A DNA stretch of 64,000 nt from Mesorhizobium mediterraneum (GTDB taxonomy: Bacteria; Pseudomonadota; Alphaproteobacteria; Rhizobiales; Rhizobiaceae): assembly GCF_002284565.1 (NCBI RefSeq), contig NZ_NPKI01000033.1, positions 62,001 to 126,000 on the forward strand. Direction: 5' to 3'. This document shows, one piece after another, positions 52,227 to 61,312 of the stretch. Within the stretch, counting starts at the first letter, position 1, and every line of letters starts with the position of its first letter. Under the pieces are notes generated by a model. It saw only the letters and a list, made by a program, of their open reading frames with translations, searched no databases and was not told the DNA's origin. A program made the translations under genes and the position numbers.

Positions 52227-53345
52227 CTATACCCGCATCGGCATCAGCACGTAGAGCGTGGTTTCGTCGGCCATGTCGTGGATCAGCGTTGGCGAACCGG
52301 CGTCCGCCAGCATGAATTTTGCCTCAGTGCCGGTCAACTGGGCTGCGACGTCGAGCAGATATTTGGCATTGAAGCCGATTTCGATCGCGTCGGACGAATA
52401 ATCCGCAGCCAGTTCTTCGGTGGCGCTGCCTGAATCCGGATTGTTGACCGCAAGCGTGACCTGGCCTTCTCCAATCGAAAGCTTCACCGCGCGGCCGCGC
52501 TCGGAGGAGATGGTCGAGACGCGGTCGACGGCGGCGGCGAAACTCTGACGGTCGATGATCAGCTTCTTGTCGTTGCCGGTGGGGATGACCCGCTGATAGT
52601 CCGGGAAGGTGCCGTCGATCAGCTTCGATGTCAAAACCACACTGCCGATGGTGAAGCGGATCTTGGTGTCGGACAATTCGGTGGTCACGGCGATATCAGG
52701 GTCATCGACAAGCTTTTGCAGCTCGCTGACGGTCTTGCGCGGAATGATGATGCCCGGCATGCCCTCGGACCCTGCCGGCGCGTCGATCTCGGCGCGCGCC
52801 AGTCGATGTCCGTCGGTCGCTACCGAGCGCAGCTTCAGCTTGCCGTCGGCATCATGCGTGTGCAGATAGATGCCGTTCAGGTAGTAACGCGTCTCTTCGG
52901 TGGAGATGGCGAATTGGGTCTTCTCGATCAGGCCCCTGAGCGCAACCGAATCGAGCCGGAAGATATGCGAGAACGATCCGGCCGAAAGCTCCGGGAAATC
53001 GGATTGCGGCAGGCATTGGAGACGGAAGCTCGAGCGGCCCGAGGTCACCGTCATGGCGTTGCCGTCCTCGTCGGTCTTCAGCATGACCTCAGCGCCGTCG
53101 GCGAGCTTGCGCACGATGTCGTAGAGCAGATGCGCCGGAACCGTCGTCGCCCCGCCGCGCTCGACCTTGGCAGGCGTGGCTTCGGTCACCTCCAGATCGA
53201 GGTCGGTCGCCTTCATCTCGAGGGTGGCGCCTTCGGCGCTCAGCAGCACATTCGACAGAATCGGTATGGTGTTGCGCCGCTCGACCACGCGATGAACGTG
53301 ATTGAGCGACTTCAGGAGATTTGACCGTTCCAAGATAACACGCAT
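52227..53345 (-). CDS. dnaN: DNA polymerase III subunit beta (sliding clamp)
   Basis: Ring-shaped processivity clamp of the replicase; 372 residues, the normal length, with three repeated domains of about 120 residues. The N-terminus MRVILERSNLLKSLNHVHRVVERRNTIPIL is typical, and the C-terminal MPMRV carries the conserved clamp end. It is separated from dnaA by a 290-base gap that contains a palindromic repeat and is followed closely by recF. Confidence 0.96.
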   Translation of the reverse strand: MRVILERSNLLKSLNHVHRVVERRNTIPILSNVLLSAEGATLEMKATDLDLEVTEATPAKVERGGATTVPAHLLYDIVRKLADGAEVMLKTDEDGNAMTVTSGRSSFRLQCLPQSDFPELSAGSFSHIFRLDSVALRGLIEKTQFAISTEETRYYLNGIYLHTHDADGKLKLRSVATDGHRLARAEIDAPAGSEGMPGIIIPRKTVSELQKLVDDPDIAVTTELSDTKIRFTIGSVVLTSKLIDGTFPDYQRVIPTGNDKKLIIDRQSFAAAVDRVSTISSERGRAVKLSIGEGQVTLAVNNPDSGSATEELAADYSSDAIEIGFNAKYLLDVAAQLTGTEAKFMLADAGSPTLIHDMADETTLYVLMPMRV

Positions 53346-53635
53346 GACGAAACAGGCTCGCTTGAATGAATGAGCGGGTCTCCGGCAAGCGGTGCCCCGC
53401 GAAAGGTCTGAACAGGCTCAGAATCTGCATAAACTGATAGGAAAAACCCCGCAAGCGCAAGCCCACGCCACCGGTTCGAGCCGGTTACGCAGGCTTTCTG
53501 GGGATAAAGCTGGCGAAGCCCGCAAGCCAATGCTTGTCGCCCAAAAGTGCGCAGCGGTTTTGAGGCAACGACATGCATAAAAACGTAGATTTCAAGCGCG
53601 TCGCAGCCACGCGACACGCTTTGTTTTCGGGCCGG
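53346..53635. other. dnaA-dnaN intergenic region
   Basis: A 290-base gap. It holds the composite repeat at 53531-53621 and a separate GGTTCGAGCCGG inverted repeat near 53470-53481, and must include the dnaN promoter or a dnaA-dnaN readthrough leader. No gene is convincing. Confidence 0.5.
53531..53621. repeat. Composite palindromic repeat in the dnaA-dnaN gap
   Basis: First module TGCTTGTCGCC...GGCAACGACATGCA with core CCAAAAGTGCGCAGCGGT, then a A-rich link (TAAAAACGTAGATTTC), then a second hairpin AAGCGCGTCGC (53594-53604) and GCGACACGCTT (53611-53621) with one mismatch. Layout and core match the copy inside the imelysin gene at 11150-11254. Confidence 0.7.
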
Positions 53636-55180
53636 TCAGGCTTGATCGTTGATCAGTCTTCTCAGCAGTTCGAGCTCCTGCGCCAGCGTGTTGTCGACGC
53701 CTGAAAGATCCTCGATCTTGCGCACGGCATGCAGCACCGTCGTGTGGTCGCGGCCACCGAAACGCCGTCCGATCTCCGGCAAGGAGCGCGGTGTCATCAC
53801 CTTCGACAGGTACATGGCGACCTGCCGCGGCTTGACGATTGTACGCGTGCGCCGGTTGGACAGAAGTTCGGTCTTCGAAACATTGTAGTGACGCGCGACG
53901 ATGCGCTGGATGTCCTCGATGCGCACCCGCTTCGGCTCGCCCGAACGATAGATGTGGCCGAGGATCTCGTCGATGCGATCGATGGTGATCTGCGGTTCGA
54001 ACGATTGACGGAACAGAAGCTGGTTGAACGCACCTTCGAGTTCGCGTCCGCTGCCGGTCACCGTGCGGGCGACATGGTTGAGGATCTCCTCCGAGATGTC
54101 GAGCGATGCATCATCGGCCTTTGCGGTGGCAAGGCGCAGCTTGAGCATGCCGATGCGCATGGCGAAATCCGGCGCCGACATTTCGAGCGCGACGCCGCCG
54201 TTGAGGCGCGAGCGGACGCGGGGCTCCAGCGATTCCAGTTCCGACGGCGGCCGGTCGGCGGCGACCACCACCTGCTTGGCGCTGTCGAGCAGCATGTTGA
54301 TCAGATGGCAGAATTCATGCTGGATCGACTTGCCTTGCAGGAACTGCATGTCGTCGATGATGAGGAGGTCGATGTCGCGCAACTGCTCCTTCAGCGTCAG
54401 CGCATTGTTGTCGCGGATCGCGGTGGCGAACCGCCACATGAAATATTCGGCCGTGAGATAGACGACGCGCGACTTTGGATTCTGCTTCAGCGATTCCGCC
54501 GCGATCGCCTGCAACAGGTGCGTCTTGCCCAGCCCCACCGTCGCGTGAAGAAAGAGCGGATTGAAGCGCACCGCGCTCGACTGCGATTCCGCCACCGCCT
54601 TGGCGGCGGCGAAGGCCACCCGGTTCGACGGTCCCTCGATGAAGGAGCCGAACGTATAGCGCGGGTCAAGCGGCGAACCGAGCACATTGTGCCTGAACTC
54701 GGTCTCTGCAGGCATTCCCGAGCGAGGTGCCGGCACCCGCTCCACCCTGCCGGGGCCCGCTGTTCCAGCGGCCAGCGCCGTTTGCGCTTGCCTTGTCATC
54801 TTGCGCGCTGGGGCCAGTTCGGGCTCGACGCCATTGCGCCCCGGGCGGGTAGCGGTGCGCACGACGATCTCGATCTTGAGGATTTCGGGATCCTCGTGTT
54901 TCCACAGCTCGGCGATGAGGTCGAGGTAGTGGCCGTTGATCCATGAGCGCAGGAAGGCAGTCGGCACGGAGATGCGGACAATGCCCCGGGATGCTTCGGC
55001 GACCTTCATGCGCCCGAACCAGCTCGAATAGACTTCGGTTCCCAGACGCGCCTTCAACTGGGCCTTGACCCGGTCGAACTTCTGTTCCGCGTCGTTGGAA
55101 GCCGACATAGTGTCCCCTCCGGTTAAGGTTCCAGGGAATGGGAGGTCGCCCGTAAGCTCCCTTTCGATGCCGCTCTGCAT
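53636..55180 (-). CDS. dnaA: Chromosomal replication initiator protein DnaA
   Basis: AAA+ initiator that binds DnaA boxes and opens the origin; 514 residues from the ATG at 55180. A second ATG at 55108 has a stronger Shine-Dalgarno (GGAGGGGAC) and would give 490 residues, so the start is uncertain. Domain I carries FDRVKAQLKARLGTEVYSSWFGRM; domain II is a Pro/Arg linker. Domain III has Walker A in GLGKTHLLQAIA and Walker B LLIIDDMQFL. Domain IV ends with the DNA-binding signature FGGRDHTTVLHAVRKIE. Candidate DnaA boxes lie in its upstream region. Confidence 0.96.
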   Translation of the reverse strand: MQSGIERELTGDLPFPGTLTGGDTMSASNDAEQKFDRVKAQLKARLGTEVYSSWFGRMKVAEASRGIVRISVPTAFLRSWINGHYLDLIAELWKHEDPEILKIEIVVRTATRPGRNGVEPELAPARKMTRQAQTALAAGTAGPGRVERVPAPRSGMPAETEFRHNVLGSPLDPRYTFGSFIEGPSNRVAFAAAKAVAESQSSAVRFNPLFLHATVGLGKTHLLQAIAAESLKQNPKSRVVYLTAEYFMWRFATAIRDNNALTLKEQLRDIDLLIIDDMQFLQGKSIQHEFCHLINMLLDSAKQVVVAADRPPSELESLEPRVRSRLNGGVALEMSAPDFAMRIGMLKLRLATAKADDASLDISEEILNHVARTVTGSGRELEGAFNQLLFRQSFEPQITIDRIDEILGHIYRSGEPKRVRIEDIQRIVARHYNVSKTELLSNRRTRTIVKPRQVAMYLSKVMTPRSLPEIGRRFGGRDHTTVLHAVRKIEDLSGVDNTLAQELELLRRLINDQA

Positions 55181-55972
55181 GATCGAGTTCCTTGTCCTTT
55201 TGTACCTTTTTTCGCCGGGGATACGCCTCCTGCATCCATGTTTCCGGCGACCGTGTCTTCGCTGCGACACCACCGCCGCCGCCGGCAGGTGATGTCGCCT
55301 CGTTGTCAGGGGACCGGCGCCGGCTCCTCAGAGCCAGCCCGTTTGGTCATGTCAGGGCAATACAATGCCGTCCGGCGAAAACGCCGGCGCGTCATGACCT
55401 GCCATATACAGTTACGCCAATCCCCTACCGTATCGAAAAAGACAAACCAAACCCGACGCGGAAATGATCCACGTCATGAATTCCGCCACTTTTTTGCTGG
55501 CCGATTCAGGCTGGGTTAAGGGCCAACAGGCCCGTCCCTCTCGATAGACCGACATTAACGAAATCGTTGTGGATAGGGCAAGGCCACGACTAACGGATTT
55601 TTAAGGAATGTGGTTACCGCAGACGGGTTCGAACCCTGTGTTGCACGGGCGTATTTTGACAAAGCCATTGTGATTCAAACCCTTTTCCGGCGAATATGAA
55701 AAAGGCCACGCCGCGCGAAATTTTCTGAAATAATTTTCTTGACAGGCAATTGTCCCCCATCCCCCGCACGCGATGTGAACAAGCTGTGGATGGACCGTCC
55801 GTAAGTTATTGAAAAGTAAGGGTAGTTTTTGACAGCCGATATTTTCGTCGCGGACGCTTTCAGCGGCCTTGAATATCAGCAGGCATGTATATGCCGGCAA
55901 AGCATTTCGAACATTGAAGTTCGCGCGGAGGTGTGGTTTGCGAGCATTCTTTTTAAGTACTTGCCGGCAAAC
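55181..55972. promoter_or_regulatory. dnaA upstream region with DnaA-box-like sites
   Basis: A gene-free stretch of about 790 bases between dnaA and rpsT. On the minus strand it contains CTATCCACA (55568-55576, 8/9 match to TTATCCACA) and CCATCCACA (55785-55793, 7/9), and another near TTGTTCACA (55774-55782). Two GANTC sites (55503-55507, 55672-55676), the target of the CcrM methylase, also occur. The segment from 55550 to 55970 is AT-richer than its surroundings. It probably holds the dnaA promoter with autoregulation; a replication origin is possible but not shown. No gene or tRNA was accepted. Confidence 0.5.
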
Positions 55973-56001
55973 GAAAAAACCCGGCGCGAGCGGCCGGGTT
56001 T
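55973..56001 (-). terminator. Rho-independent terminator of rpsT
   Basis: On the minus strand, AAACCCGGC and GCCGGGTTT form a 9-base perfect stem with a 7-base loop followed by a run of six T, starting 28 bases after the rpsT stop. Confidence 0.88.
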
Positions 56002-56028
56002 AAAGAAGATCAGTTCTGGAAAGGTATA

Positions 56029-56295
56029 TCAGGCCGACAGCACCTTGAGCCGCTGGGCCAGGCGCGACACCTTACGGGATGCCGTGTTCTTGTGCACCAC
56101 GCCCTTGGTCGCGGCGCGCATCAATTCCGGCTCCGCCACTTTGAAAGCAGCCTGCGCGGCGGCCTTGTCGCCCGAGGCGAGCGCCTCCTCGACTTGGCGG
56201 ATATAGGTCCGCACGCGCGAGCGGCGGTTCTTGTTCATCGCCGTGCGACGGGCGATCTTGCGCGTTGCCTTTTTGGCCGAGGAGGTATTGGCCAT
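56029..56295 (-). CDS. rpsT: 30S ribosomal protein S20
   Basis: Small 16S rRNA-binding protein of 88 residues. The start at 56295 gives the family N-terminus MANTSSAKKATRKIARRTAMN with GAAGAGAGGCATC upstream; the open frame upstream is non-coding. The gene has its own promoter (56388-56416) and terminator (55973-56001), so it is an isolated unit between dnaA and the enoyl-CoA hydratase gene, as in many Rhizobiales. Confidence 0.96.
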   Translation of the reverse strand: MANTSSAKKATRKIARRTAMNKNRRSRVRTYIRQVEEALASGDKAAAQAAFKVAEPELMRAATKGVVHKNTASRKVSRLAQRLKVLSA

Positions 56296-56387
56296 GATGC
56301 CTCTCTTCTGATCTGGTGGGCGCATGCGGGATGCCGCAGGGCGCAAAAAACAAACGGGCAGCCACAGGGCCGCCTCGGTTGGTGCGG

Positions 56388-56416
56388 CTTATAGTTCAGC
56401 TTTTCCGGCGCGTCAA
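56388..56416 (-). promoter_or_regulatory. Sigma70-type promoter of rpsT
   Basis: On the minus strand, TTGACG (56411-56416) and TATAAG (56388-56393) are separated by exactly 17 bases, about 93 bases before the rpsT start. Both hexamers are close to consensus. Confidence 0.7.
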
Positions 56417-56477
56417 CGCTGCTTCGCCTTCTTTTTGGCCGCTGTTGTCGCTCGCATCCGGCCGCCGTCGTCACGAT

Positions 56478-57251
56478 CTACCGGTTCGTGAAATTCGGCT
56501 TCCGCTTCTCGGTAAAGGCGGCCATGCCTTCCTTCTGGTCGTCGAGCGCAAACAGGGAGTGAAAAAGCCGGCGCTCGAACCGCAGCCCTTCGGCCAGTGT
56601 CGTTTCATAGGCGCGGTTGACGGCCTCTTTCGCCATCATCACCGAGGGCAGCGAAAAATCGGCTATCTTGGCCGCCGCCTTCAACGCCTCCTCGATCAGC
56701 TCGTCGGCAGGCACGACGCGCGACACCAGGCCGCAACGCTCGGCCTCCGCGGCATCCATCATCCGTCCGGTCAGGCACATGTCCATCGCCTTCGACTTGC
56801 CGACGAAGCGGGTTAGGCGCTGTGATCCGCCCATTCCCGGCATGACGCCGAGCGTGATCTCGGGCTGGCCGAACTTGGCGTTGTCGGCGGCGATGATGAA
56901 GTCGCACATCATCGCCAGTTCGCAGCCGCCGCCGAGCGCATAGCCGGCCACTGCCGCGATAACAGGCTTGCGCGCCCGGGTGAACTCTTCCCAGCCGACA
57001 AAGAAATCCTGCACATAGGCGTCGGCAAAGGAGATCGCCTGCATTTCCTTGATGTCCGCACCTGCCGCGAAGGCCTTTTCGGAACCGGTGATGACCATCG
57101 CGCCGATGTCGGCATTCGCGCAGAAGCCGTTCACGGCCGCGACCACTTCCGCCAGGATTTGGGAGTTCAGCGCATTGAGCGCCTTCGGCCGGTTCAGCGT
57201 GATCAGCCCGACCTTGCCGCGGGTTTCCACGATAATCGTTTCATAGGTCAT
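56478..57251 (-). CDS. Enoyl-CoA hydratase (crotonase family)
   Basis: Hydrates trans-2-enoyl-CoA in beta-oxidation; 257 residues, hexameric crotonase fold. The oxyanion-hole motifs are KAFAAGADIKEM and ALGGGCELAMMCD, and the two catalytic glutamates are represented by GGGCELA and FGQPEITLGVMPG. The start at 57251 follows GCGAGGAGATACAGTC. It lies downstream of mutM in a leftward deoB-mutM-echA series. The same position in other rhizobia is held by fadB1-like genes. Confidence 0.92.
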   Translation of the reverse strand: MTYETIIVETRGKVGLITLNRPKALNALNSQILAEVVAAVNGFCANADIGAMVITGSEKAFAAGADIKEMQAISFADAYVQDFFVGWEEFTRARKPVIAAVAGYALGGGCELAMMCDFIIAADNAKFGQPEITLGVMPGMGGSQRLTRFVGKSKAMDMCLTGRMMDAAEAERCGLVSRVVPADELIEEALKAAAKIADFSLPSVMMAKEAVNRAYETTLAEGLRFERRLFHSLFALDDQKEGMAAFTEKRKPNFTNR

Positions 57252-57281
57252 GACTGTATCTCCTCGCTCGGTCATCTATCT

Positions 57282-57325
57282 ACATCTGGCGTCCAACTCA
57301 CACATGGCGTCCAGGCTGGCTCACA
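57282..57325. repeat. Short direct repeats between mutM and the hydratase gene
   Basis: ACATCTGGCGTCCA, ACATGGCGTCCA and ACATCTG occur in sequence, separated by ACTCAC and GGCTGGCTCAC. The repeats fill most of the 69-base gap. They look like slippage products; no function is evident. Confidence 0.5.
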
Positions 57326-58229
57326 TCTGACAGGTCCGGCAATAGAAGGTGGAACGCCCGCTTTGCACGACGCGCTCTATGTGGCCGCCGCAGCCGTGCT
57401 TTGAGCAGGGTTCGCCCTCGCGATCGTAGACCGCGAAGGAATGCTGGAAATAGCCCAGGGACCCGTCGGTCTGCACATAGTCGCGCAGCGACGATCCGCC
57501 GGCGGCGATTGCATCGGCGATCACCGCGCGGATTGCTTCGGCCAAGGCGTCGCTCTGCTGTCTGGCCTTCTTTCCAGGCTTTGCGATGGTGCCCGACTCG
57601 CGCAACGGCGACAGGCTGGCGCGCCACAGGGCTTCCGACACATAGATATTGCCGAGCCCGGCGATCAGCCGCTGATCGAGAAGTGCCGCCTTCAGCGGCG
57701 ACTTCCGGCCTTTCAGCAGCGAGGCGAGAAGCCCGCCGTCCAACGCATTGCCTGTCGGCTCGACGCCCAGCCCCGCCAGCATCGGATGCGTGTCGGGCGC
57801 CCCTTCCGAAAACAGCATGAAGCCGAAACGACGCGGGTCGTTGAAGGTCACGCGCGACCGGACGCCTTTGGGCGAGACGACATGGAAGACGACATGGTCG
57901 TGCACCGCGTTTTTCGAGCGCTCGTGATAAAACGCGCCCAACATTTCGCTGTTATCGGGCATTTCGCTGTCATCGGACATTTCGATGCGGAACGAACCAG
58001 ACATGCCGAGATGGCAGATCAGCACCGGGCCGCCTGCCAGATACATCGTCAGGTATTTGGCCCGGCGACCGAGTGCCGTAATCGTCTTGCCGGTCAGCCT
58101 CTCCGAGAATTTTTCAGGAAACGGAAAGCGCAGGTCGGGCCGGCGTGCCTCGACGCGTGCGATGCGGGCGCCTTCCAGGACCGCCTGCAGGCCACGCCGG
58201 ACCGTTTCGACCTCAGGCAATTCAGGCAT
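57321..58229 (-). CDS. mutM: Formamidopyrimidine-DNA glycosylase (MutM/Fpg)
   Basis: Removes 8-oxoguanine and other oxidised purines; 302 residues. The catalytic Pro2 and Glu3 are present (MPELPEVETVRRGL), with the C-terminal zinc finger CSKHGCGGH...CRTC. An 18-base tandem repeat (57943-57987) inserts DSEMPDNSEM-like residues after the GSFRIEM strand, making the loop longer than usual. It overlaps the deoB stop by 8 bases. Confidence 0.94.
   Translation of the reverse strand: MPELPEVETVRRGLQAVLEGARIARVEARRPDLRFPFPEKFSERLTGKTITALGRRAKYLTMYLAGGPVLICHLGMSGSFRIEMSDDSEMPDNSEMLGAFYHERSKNAVHDHVVFHVVSPKGVRSRVTFNDPRRFGFMLFSEGAPDTHPMLAGLGVEPTGNALDGGLLASLLKGRKSPLKAALLDQRLIAGLGNIYVSEALWRASLSPLRESGTIAKPGKKARQQSDALAEAIRAVIADAIAAGGSSLRDYVQTDGSLGYFQHSFAVYDREGEPCSKHGCGGHIERVVQSGRSTFYCRTCQM
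57943..57987. repeat. 18-base tandem repeat within mutM
   Basis: Two and a half copies of an 18-base unit (ATTTCGCTGTTATCGGGC, then ATTTCGCTGTCATCGGAC, then ATTTCGATG). They code on the minus strand for repeated DDSEM/DNSEM residues in frame with mutM. Copy number probably varies between strains. Confidence 0.75.
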
Positions 58230-59460
58230 GGCCGCCTATCGTTGCATAAAAGGAGGTGCCGTGGCGGCCGCGTGCCAGCCCAAGATGCTCGGCGACCGTT
58301 TCACCGATGTCGGCGAACGTCGTTCTGAGCCCAATGTCGCCGCCAAAACCTGGTCCCGTGCCGATCACCGGAATGCGTTCGCGCGTATGATCGGTGCCGT
58401 GCCAGGTGGGATCGTTGCCATGGTCGGCCGTGAGGATGAGAAGATCGCCGTGCCTCAGCCGCGCAAGCGCCTCCGGCAGCCGCCGGTCGAAGGCCTCGAG
58501 CGCGGCGGCATAGCCGGCAACGTCGCGCCGATGGCCGAACTCGGTGTCAAAGTCGACGAAATTGGCGAAGACGAGATCGCCGTCGCCCGCGTCATCCATC
58601 GCGCCGAGCGCCTTGTCGAACATCGCCATGTTGCCGGCGGCCTTGCGCACTTCCGAAATGCCGCGATGGGCGAAGATATCGCCGATCTTGCCGACCGCGA
58701 TGACCCGGCTGCCGCGCGCCGTCAGCCGGTCGAGCAGGGTTGGTTCGGGCGGCGGCACCGAATAGTCCCGGCGGTTGTGCGTCCGTTCGAAGCTGGCGGC
58801 GGTTTCCCCAATGAAAGGTCGCGCGATCACCCGTCCGATGTTCAGCGGATCGACCAGCCTGCGCACCACCTTGCAGAATTCGTAGAGTCGTTCCAGGCCG
58901 AAGTGAACTTCATGCGCGGCGATCTGCAGAACGGAGTCGACCGAAGTGTAGCAGATCGGCTTGCCGGTGCGGATATGCTCCTCGCCGAACCGTTCGATGA
59001 TCTCCGTGCCCGGGGCATGGCAATTTCCGAGAACGCCCGGCACCTCTCCTTCGCGGATGATTGCTTCGGTCAGCTCGGCTGGAAAGGCGGGAACCGTGTT
59101 CGGAAAATAGCCCCAGTCGAACCGGACTGGCAAGGCGGCGATTTCCCAATGGCCCGACGGCGTGTCCTTGCCGCTTGAAATCTCCTGCGCCGCGCCATGG
59201 AAGGCGGAGGCGAGATGGGCCTTGCCGCCGCTTTCGATGCTGAATCCTGTCGCGGTTTTTGCCGCGTGACCCAGACCGAGCGAGAGCATATTGGGTATGA
59301 AAAGCGGTCCTTTGCGCAGCCCCTCGCGATCCGCCCGGCCTTCCGCGCAGGCTCTGGCGATGTGTCCGAACGTGTTGGAACCGGCGTCGCCATAGCGCTC
59401 GGCGTCGGCCGCGCCGCCGATGCCGAAGGAATCGAGAACGAAAAGGAAGGCGCGCGCCAT
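58222..59460 (-). CDS. deoB: Phosphopentomutase
   Basis: Interconverts ribose/deoxyribose 1-phosphate and 5-phosphate in nucleoside salvage; 412 residues, alkaline-phosphatase superfamily with two metal ions. Visible motifs are LFVLDSFGIGG (metal site) and LILTADHGNDPTWHGTDHTRE near the C-terminus. The start at 59460 matches the usual MARAFLFVLDSFGIGG; an ATG at 59472 is also possible. No deoA, deoC or deoD is adjacent, but mutM and an enoyl-CoA hydratase follow, the first with overlap. Confidence 0.93.
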   Translation of the reverse strand: MARAFLFVLDSFGIGGAADAERYGDAGSNTFGHIARACAEGRADREGLRKGPLFIPNMLSLGLGHAAKTATGFSIESGGKAHLASAFHGAAQEISSGKDTPSGHWEIAALPVRFDWGYFPNTVPAFPAELTEAIIREGEVPGVLGNCHAPGTEIIERFGEEHIRTGKPICYTSVDSVLQIAAHEVHFGLERLYEFCKVVRRLVDPLNIGRVIARPFIGETAASFERTHNRRDYSVPPPEPTLLDRLTARGSRVIAVGKIGDIFAHRGISEVRKAAGNMAMFDKALGAMDDAGDGDLVFANFVDFDTEFGHRRDVAGYAAALEAFDRRLPEALARLRHGDLLILTADHGNDPTWHGTDHTRERIPVIGTGPGFGGDIGLRTTFADIGETVAEHLGLARGRHGTSFYATIGGHA

Positions 59461-59613
59461 TGCAGGGTTCATTATTATTGTCTGTCCGTCCGCCCAGACA
59501 TAGGGTTCCGCGGCGCCATTGGCAATTCGGAACCAGACGGCTTGGCGCGATAGTTGAGATGCCGCGAAATGCCGGCATGGGCATGGACCGATGAAAGGCG
59601 AGCGGGGACTCAC

Positions 59614-60537
59614 ATGAGGCATGCCTTGAAGGCCTCCGTAGCCATCATGACGATGCTGGGCGCATCCTGGTCAAACCCGGCGCGCGCCGATTGGCGGGAC
59701 GACATCGGCACGTTTCGTGTCGGCATCGTTGCCGAGCCCGGCGCCGGCAACACCGTTCCAGGTCTTGAGCTGTTGACGGATGCCTACACCAAGGCGCTCG
59801 GCATGAGGGTGGAGTTTGTCGTTGCCCGCGACTACGCGGCGCTGATCGAGGCGCAGGCCAATGCCCAGATCGAATATGCGGTCTATTCGGCGACCGCCTA
59901 CGCCACCGCATCCGAACGTTGCGAATGCGTCGAGCCTCTTGTGGTGCCTGTCGATTCCGACGGCGCGGTCGGCATCCGCTCCGTCTTGCTGACGCGGGAC
60001 GGCAAGGTCCCGGATCTGGCCGCGATGGAAGCACATCGGGTCGCCATGGCGCCCCCGGACAGCGTCGGCGGTTCTCTCTTGCCACTTGCCGGGCTGGCCG
60101 CCGAAGGCGTCAAGGTTGCCGAGGACGCACCATTTCTGACGCACGCCAGTTCGGCTGCGGCGGCTGAAACGATGCTGGTCGATGGTGAGGCCGATGCCCT
60201 GTTCGGCTGGATGCCGGCGATGGCCGATGGTCAGCCGGATCTTCCGGGCGGCACGGTGGCCAGGCTGGAAATGGCAGGGATTTCGAAAGCAGCACTTCGG
60301 GTCGTGTGGACGTCCGGCGTGCTGCGATATGGTCCCCATGCCGTCCGCAGCGATCTCGACCCCGAAGCCAAACGGCGGCTCACCGTGTTCCTCATCAATC
60401 TCAGATCGATGTCGCCGGATGTCTACGATCTTCTGGAATGGAAACATTCCGGCGGCTTCGCCGTTGCCAGCCCGGATGACTACGCGATGGCCGCGGCGAT
60501 CGTGCGCCTGGTGTCAGGCAACCATCGACAGCAATAG
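59614..60537 (+). CDS. Orphan PhnD-like periplasmic binding protein
   Basis: Substrate-binding protein of the phosphate/phosphite/phosphonate (PhnD) type, 307 residues, with a signal peptide of about 28 residues ending NPARA. Typical segments are FRVGIVAEPGAGNTVPG and an effector pocket near YAVYSATAYA. The start at 59614 follows GCGGGGACTCAC. No permease or ATPase gene is adjacent, so its transporter is elsewhere or it has a sensory role. It is divergent from deoB and next to the pilus locus. Confidence 0.75.
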   Translation: MRHALKASVAIMTMLGASWSNPARADWRDDIGTFRVGIVAEPGAGNTVPGLELLTDAYTKALGMRVEFVVARDYAALIEAQANAQIEYAVYSATAYATASERCECVEPLVVPVDSDGAVGIRSVLLTRDGKVPDLAAMEAHRVAMAPPDSVGGSLLPLAGLAAEGVKVAEDAPFLTHASSAAAAETMLVDGEADALFGWMPAMADGQPDLPGGTVARLEMAGISKAALRVVWTSGVLRYGPHAVRSDLDPEAKRRLTVFLINLRSMSPDVYDLLEWKHSGGFAVASPDDYAMAAAIVRLVSGNHRQQ

Positions 60538-60656
60538 CAACCGGCGTCGGAGCATCGGAGCAAAAAAAGAAGACCGGTTCTGTGTCAATCCGAGTTCAAA
60601 AAATGGAGTGGCGGTGCGGCTCGATTTGAGACTCCGCCGCTCTGCCCGCGGTTGTT

Positions 60657-61277
60657 TCAGCAGGTGGCGCAAGGAATCGTCAGGCTCCTGCGGGGCCTGA
60701 GATAATATGTTTCCCCCATCGATATCTTGTTGAAGGCCGAGCTCAATCCAAGTCGCTTTTCGCTGTCCGCCGACCAGGTGATGATCGGCTCGTATGCAAG
60801 ACTGCTTTCGACGCGAATGAGAAAGGTGTCCTTGATCTCAAGCGCTTTTGGAACCGTGGTGATGGAGTCCTTGGCGGCGTCGGCGCTGAAGGCATCGCCA
60901 ACCATCTTGCGTGACCACACGACCTGCACCTTCGGCGGCGTTTCGTTGGTGACCTTTATCGCGGTGATGACGATCTTCGGGGTCGAGCGGTTGTAGGGCT
61001 GAAGGGTGGAGTTGCCGATCGTCATGATCGCATCGAGATCGGCGGCGAAGATTATCTCCTGCTGGGTGACCAGATCCGCCACCATGCTGCCGATGCGGCT
61101 GACCTTCTTGCTGGTCTCGATGGCTTGCGAGGCTTCCATGGTCATGAAGTACATGATCAGCAGGACAGGCACGATGAAGGCAAACTCAACGGCCGCGACA
61201 CCGCGGCGATCGCAGCAGAACCGGATGGCTTTCGTGCAGATCCCGGCGATCCCCCTATGTGCCCCCGCACGAACCAT
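60657..61277 (-). CDS. TadG/TadF-like pilus-associated pseudopilin protein
   Basis: Membrane-anchored Tad-locus protein of 206 residues. Near residues 24-48 it has the TadE-like segment CDRRGVAAVEFAFIVPVLLIMYF, an arginine-rich cytosolic stretch followed by a glycine and a single hydrophobic helix with the conserved Glu. The rest is a periplasmic domain ending in CATC. It lies 35 bases downstream of a second protein of the same type, so it is probably the second minor pseudopilin of the Flp system. Confidence 0.78.
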   Translation of the reverse strand: MVRAGAHRGIAGICTKAIRFCCDRRGVAAVEFAFIVPVLLIMYFMTMEASQAIETSKKVSRIGSMVADLVTQQEIIFAADLDAIMTIGNSTLQPYNRSTPKIVITAIKVTNETPPKVQVVWSRKMVGDAFSADAAKDSITTVPKALEIKDTFLIRVESSLAYEPIITWSADSEKRLGLSSAFNKISMGETYYLRPRRSLTIPCATC

Positions 61278-61312
61278 GCTTCATCCTTTTCCCACTCGCG
61301 CAACGGCGCGTT

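Noticed and set aside
55623..55639. tRNA-like T-arm (ACGGG, TTCGAAC loop, CCTGT)
   Set aside because: No matching acceptor, D-arm or anticodon arm is found upstream on either strand. GGGTTCGAACCC is itself palindromic, so a chance match or a degraded fragment is more likely than a tRNA gene.
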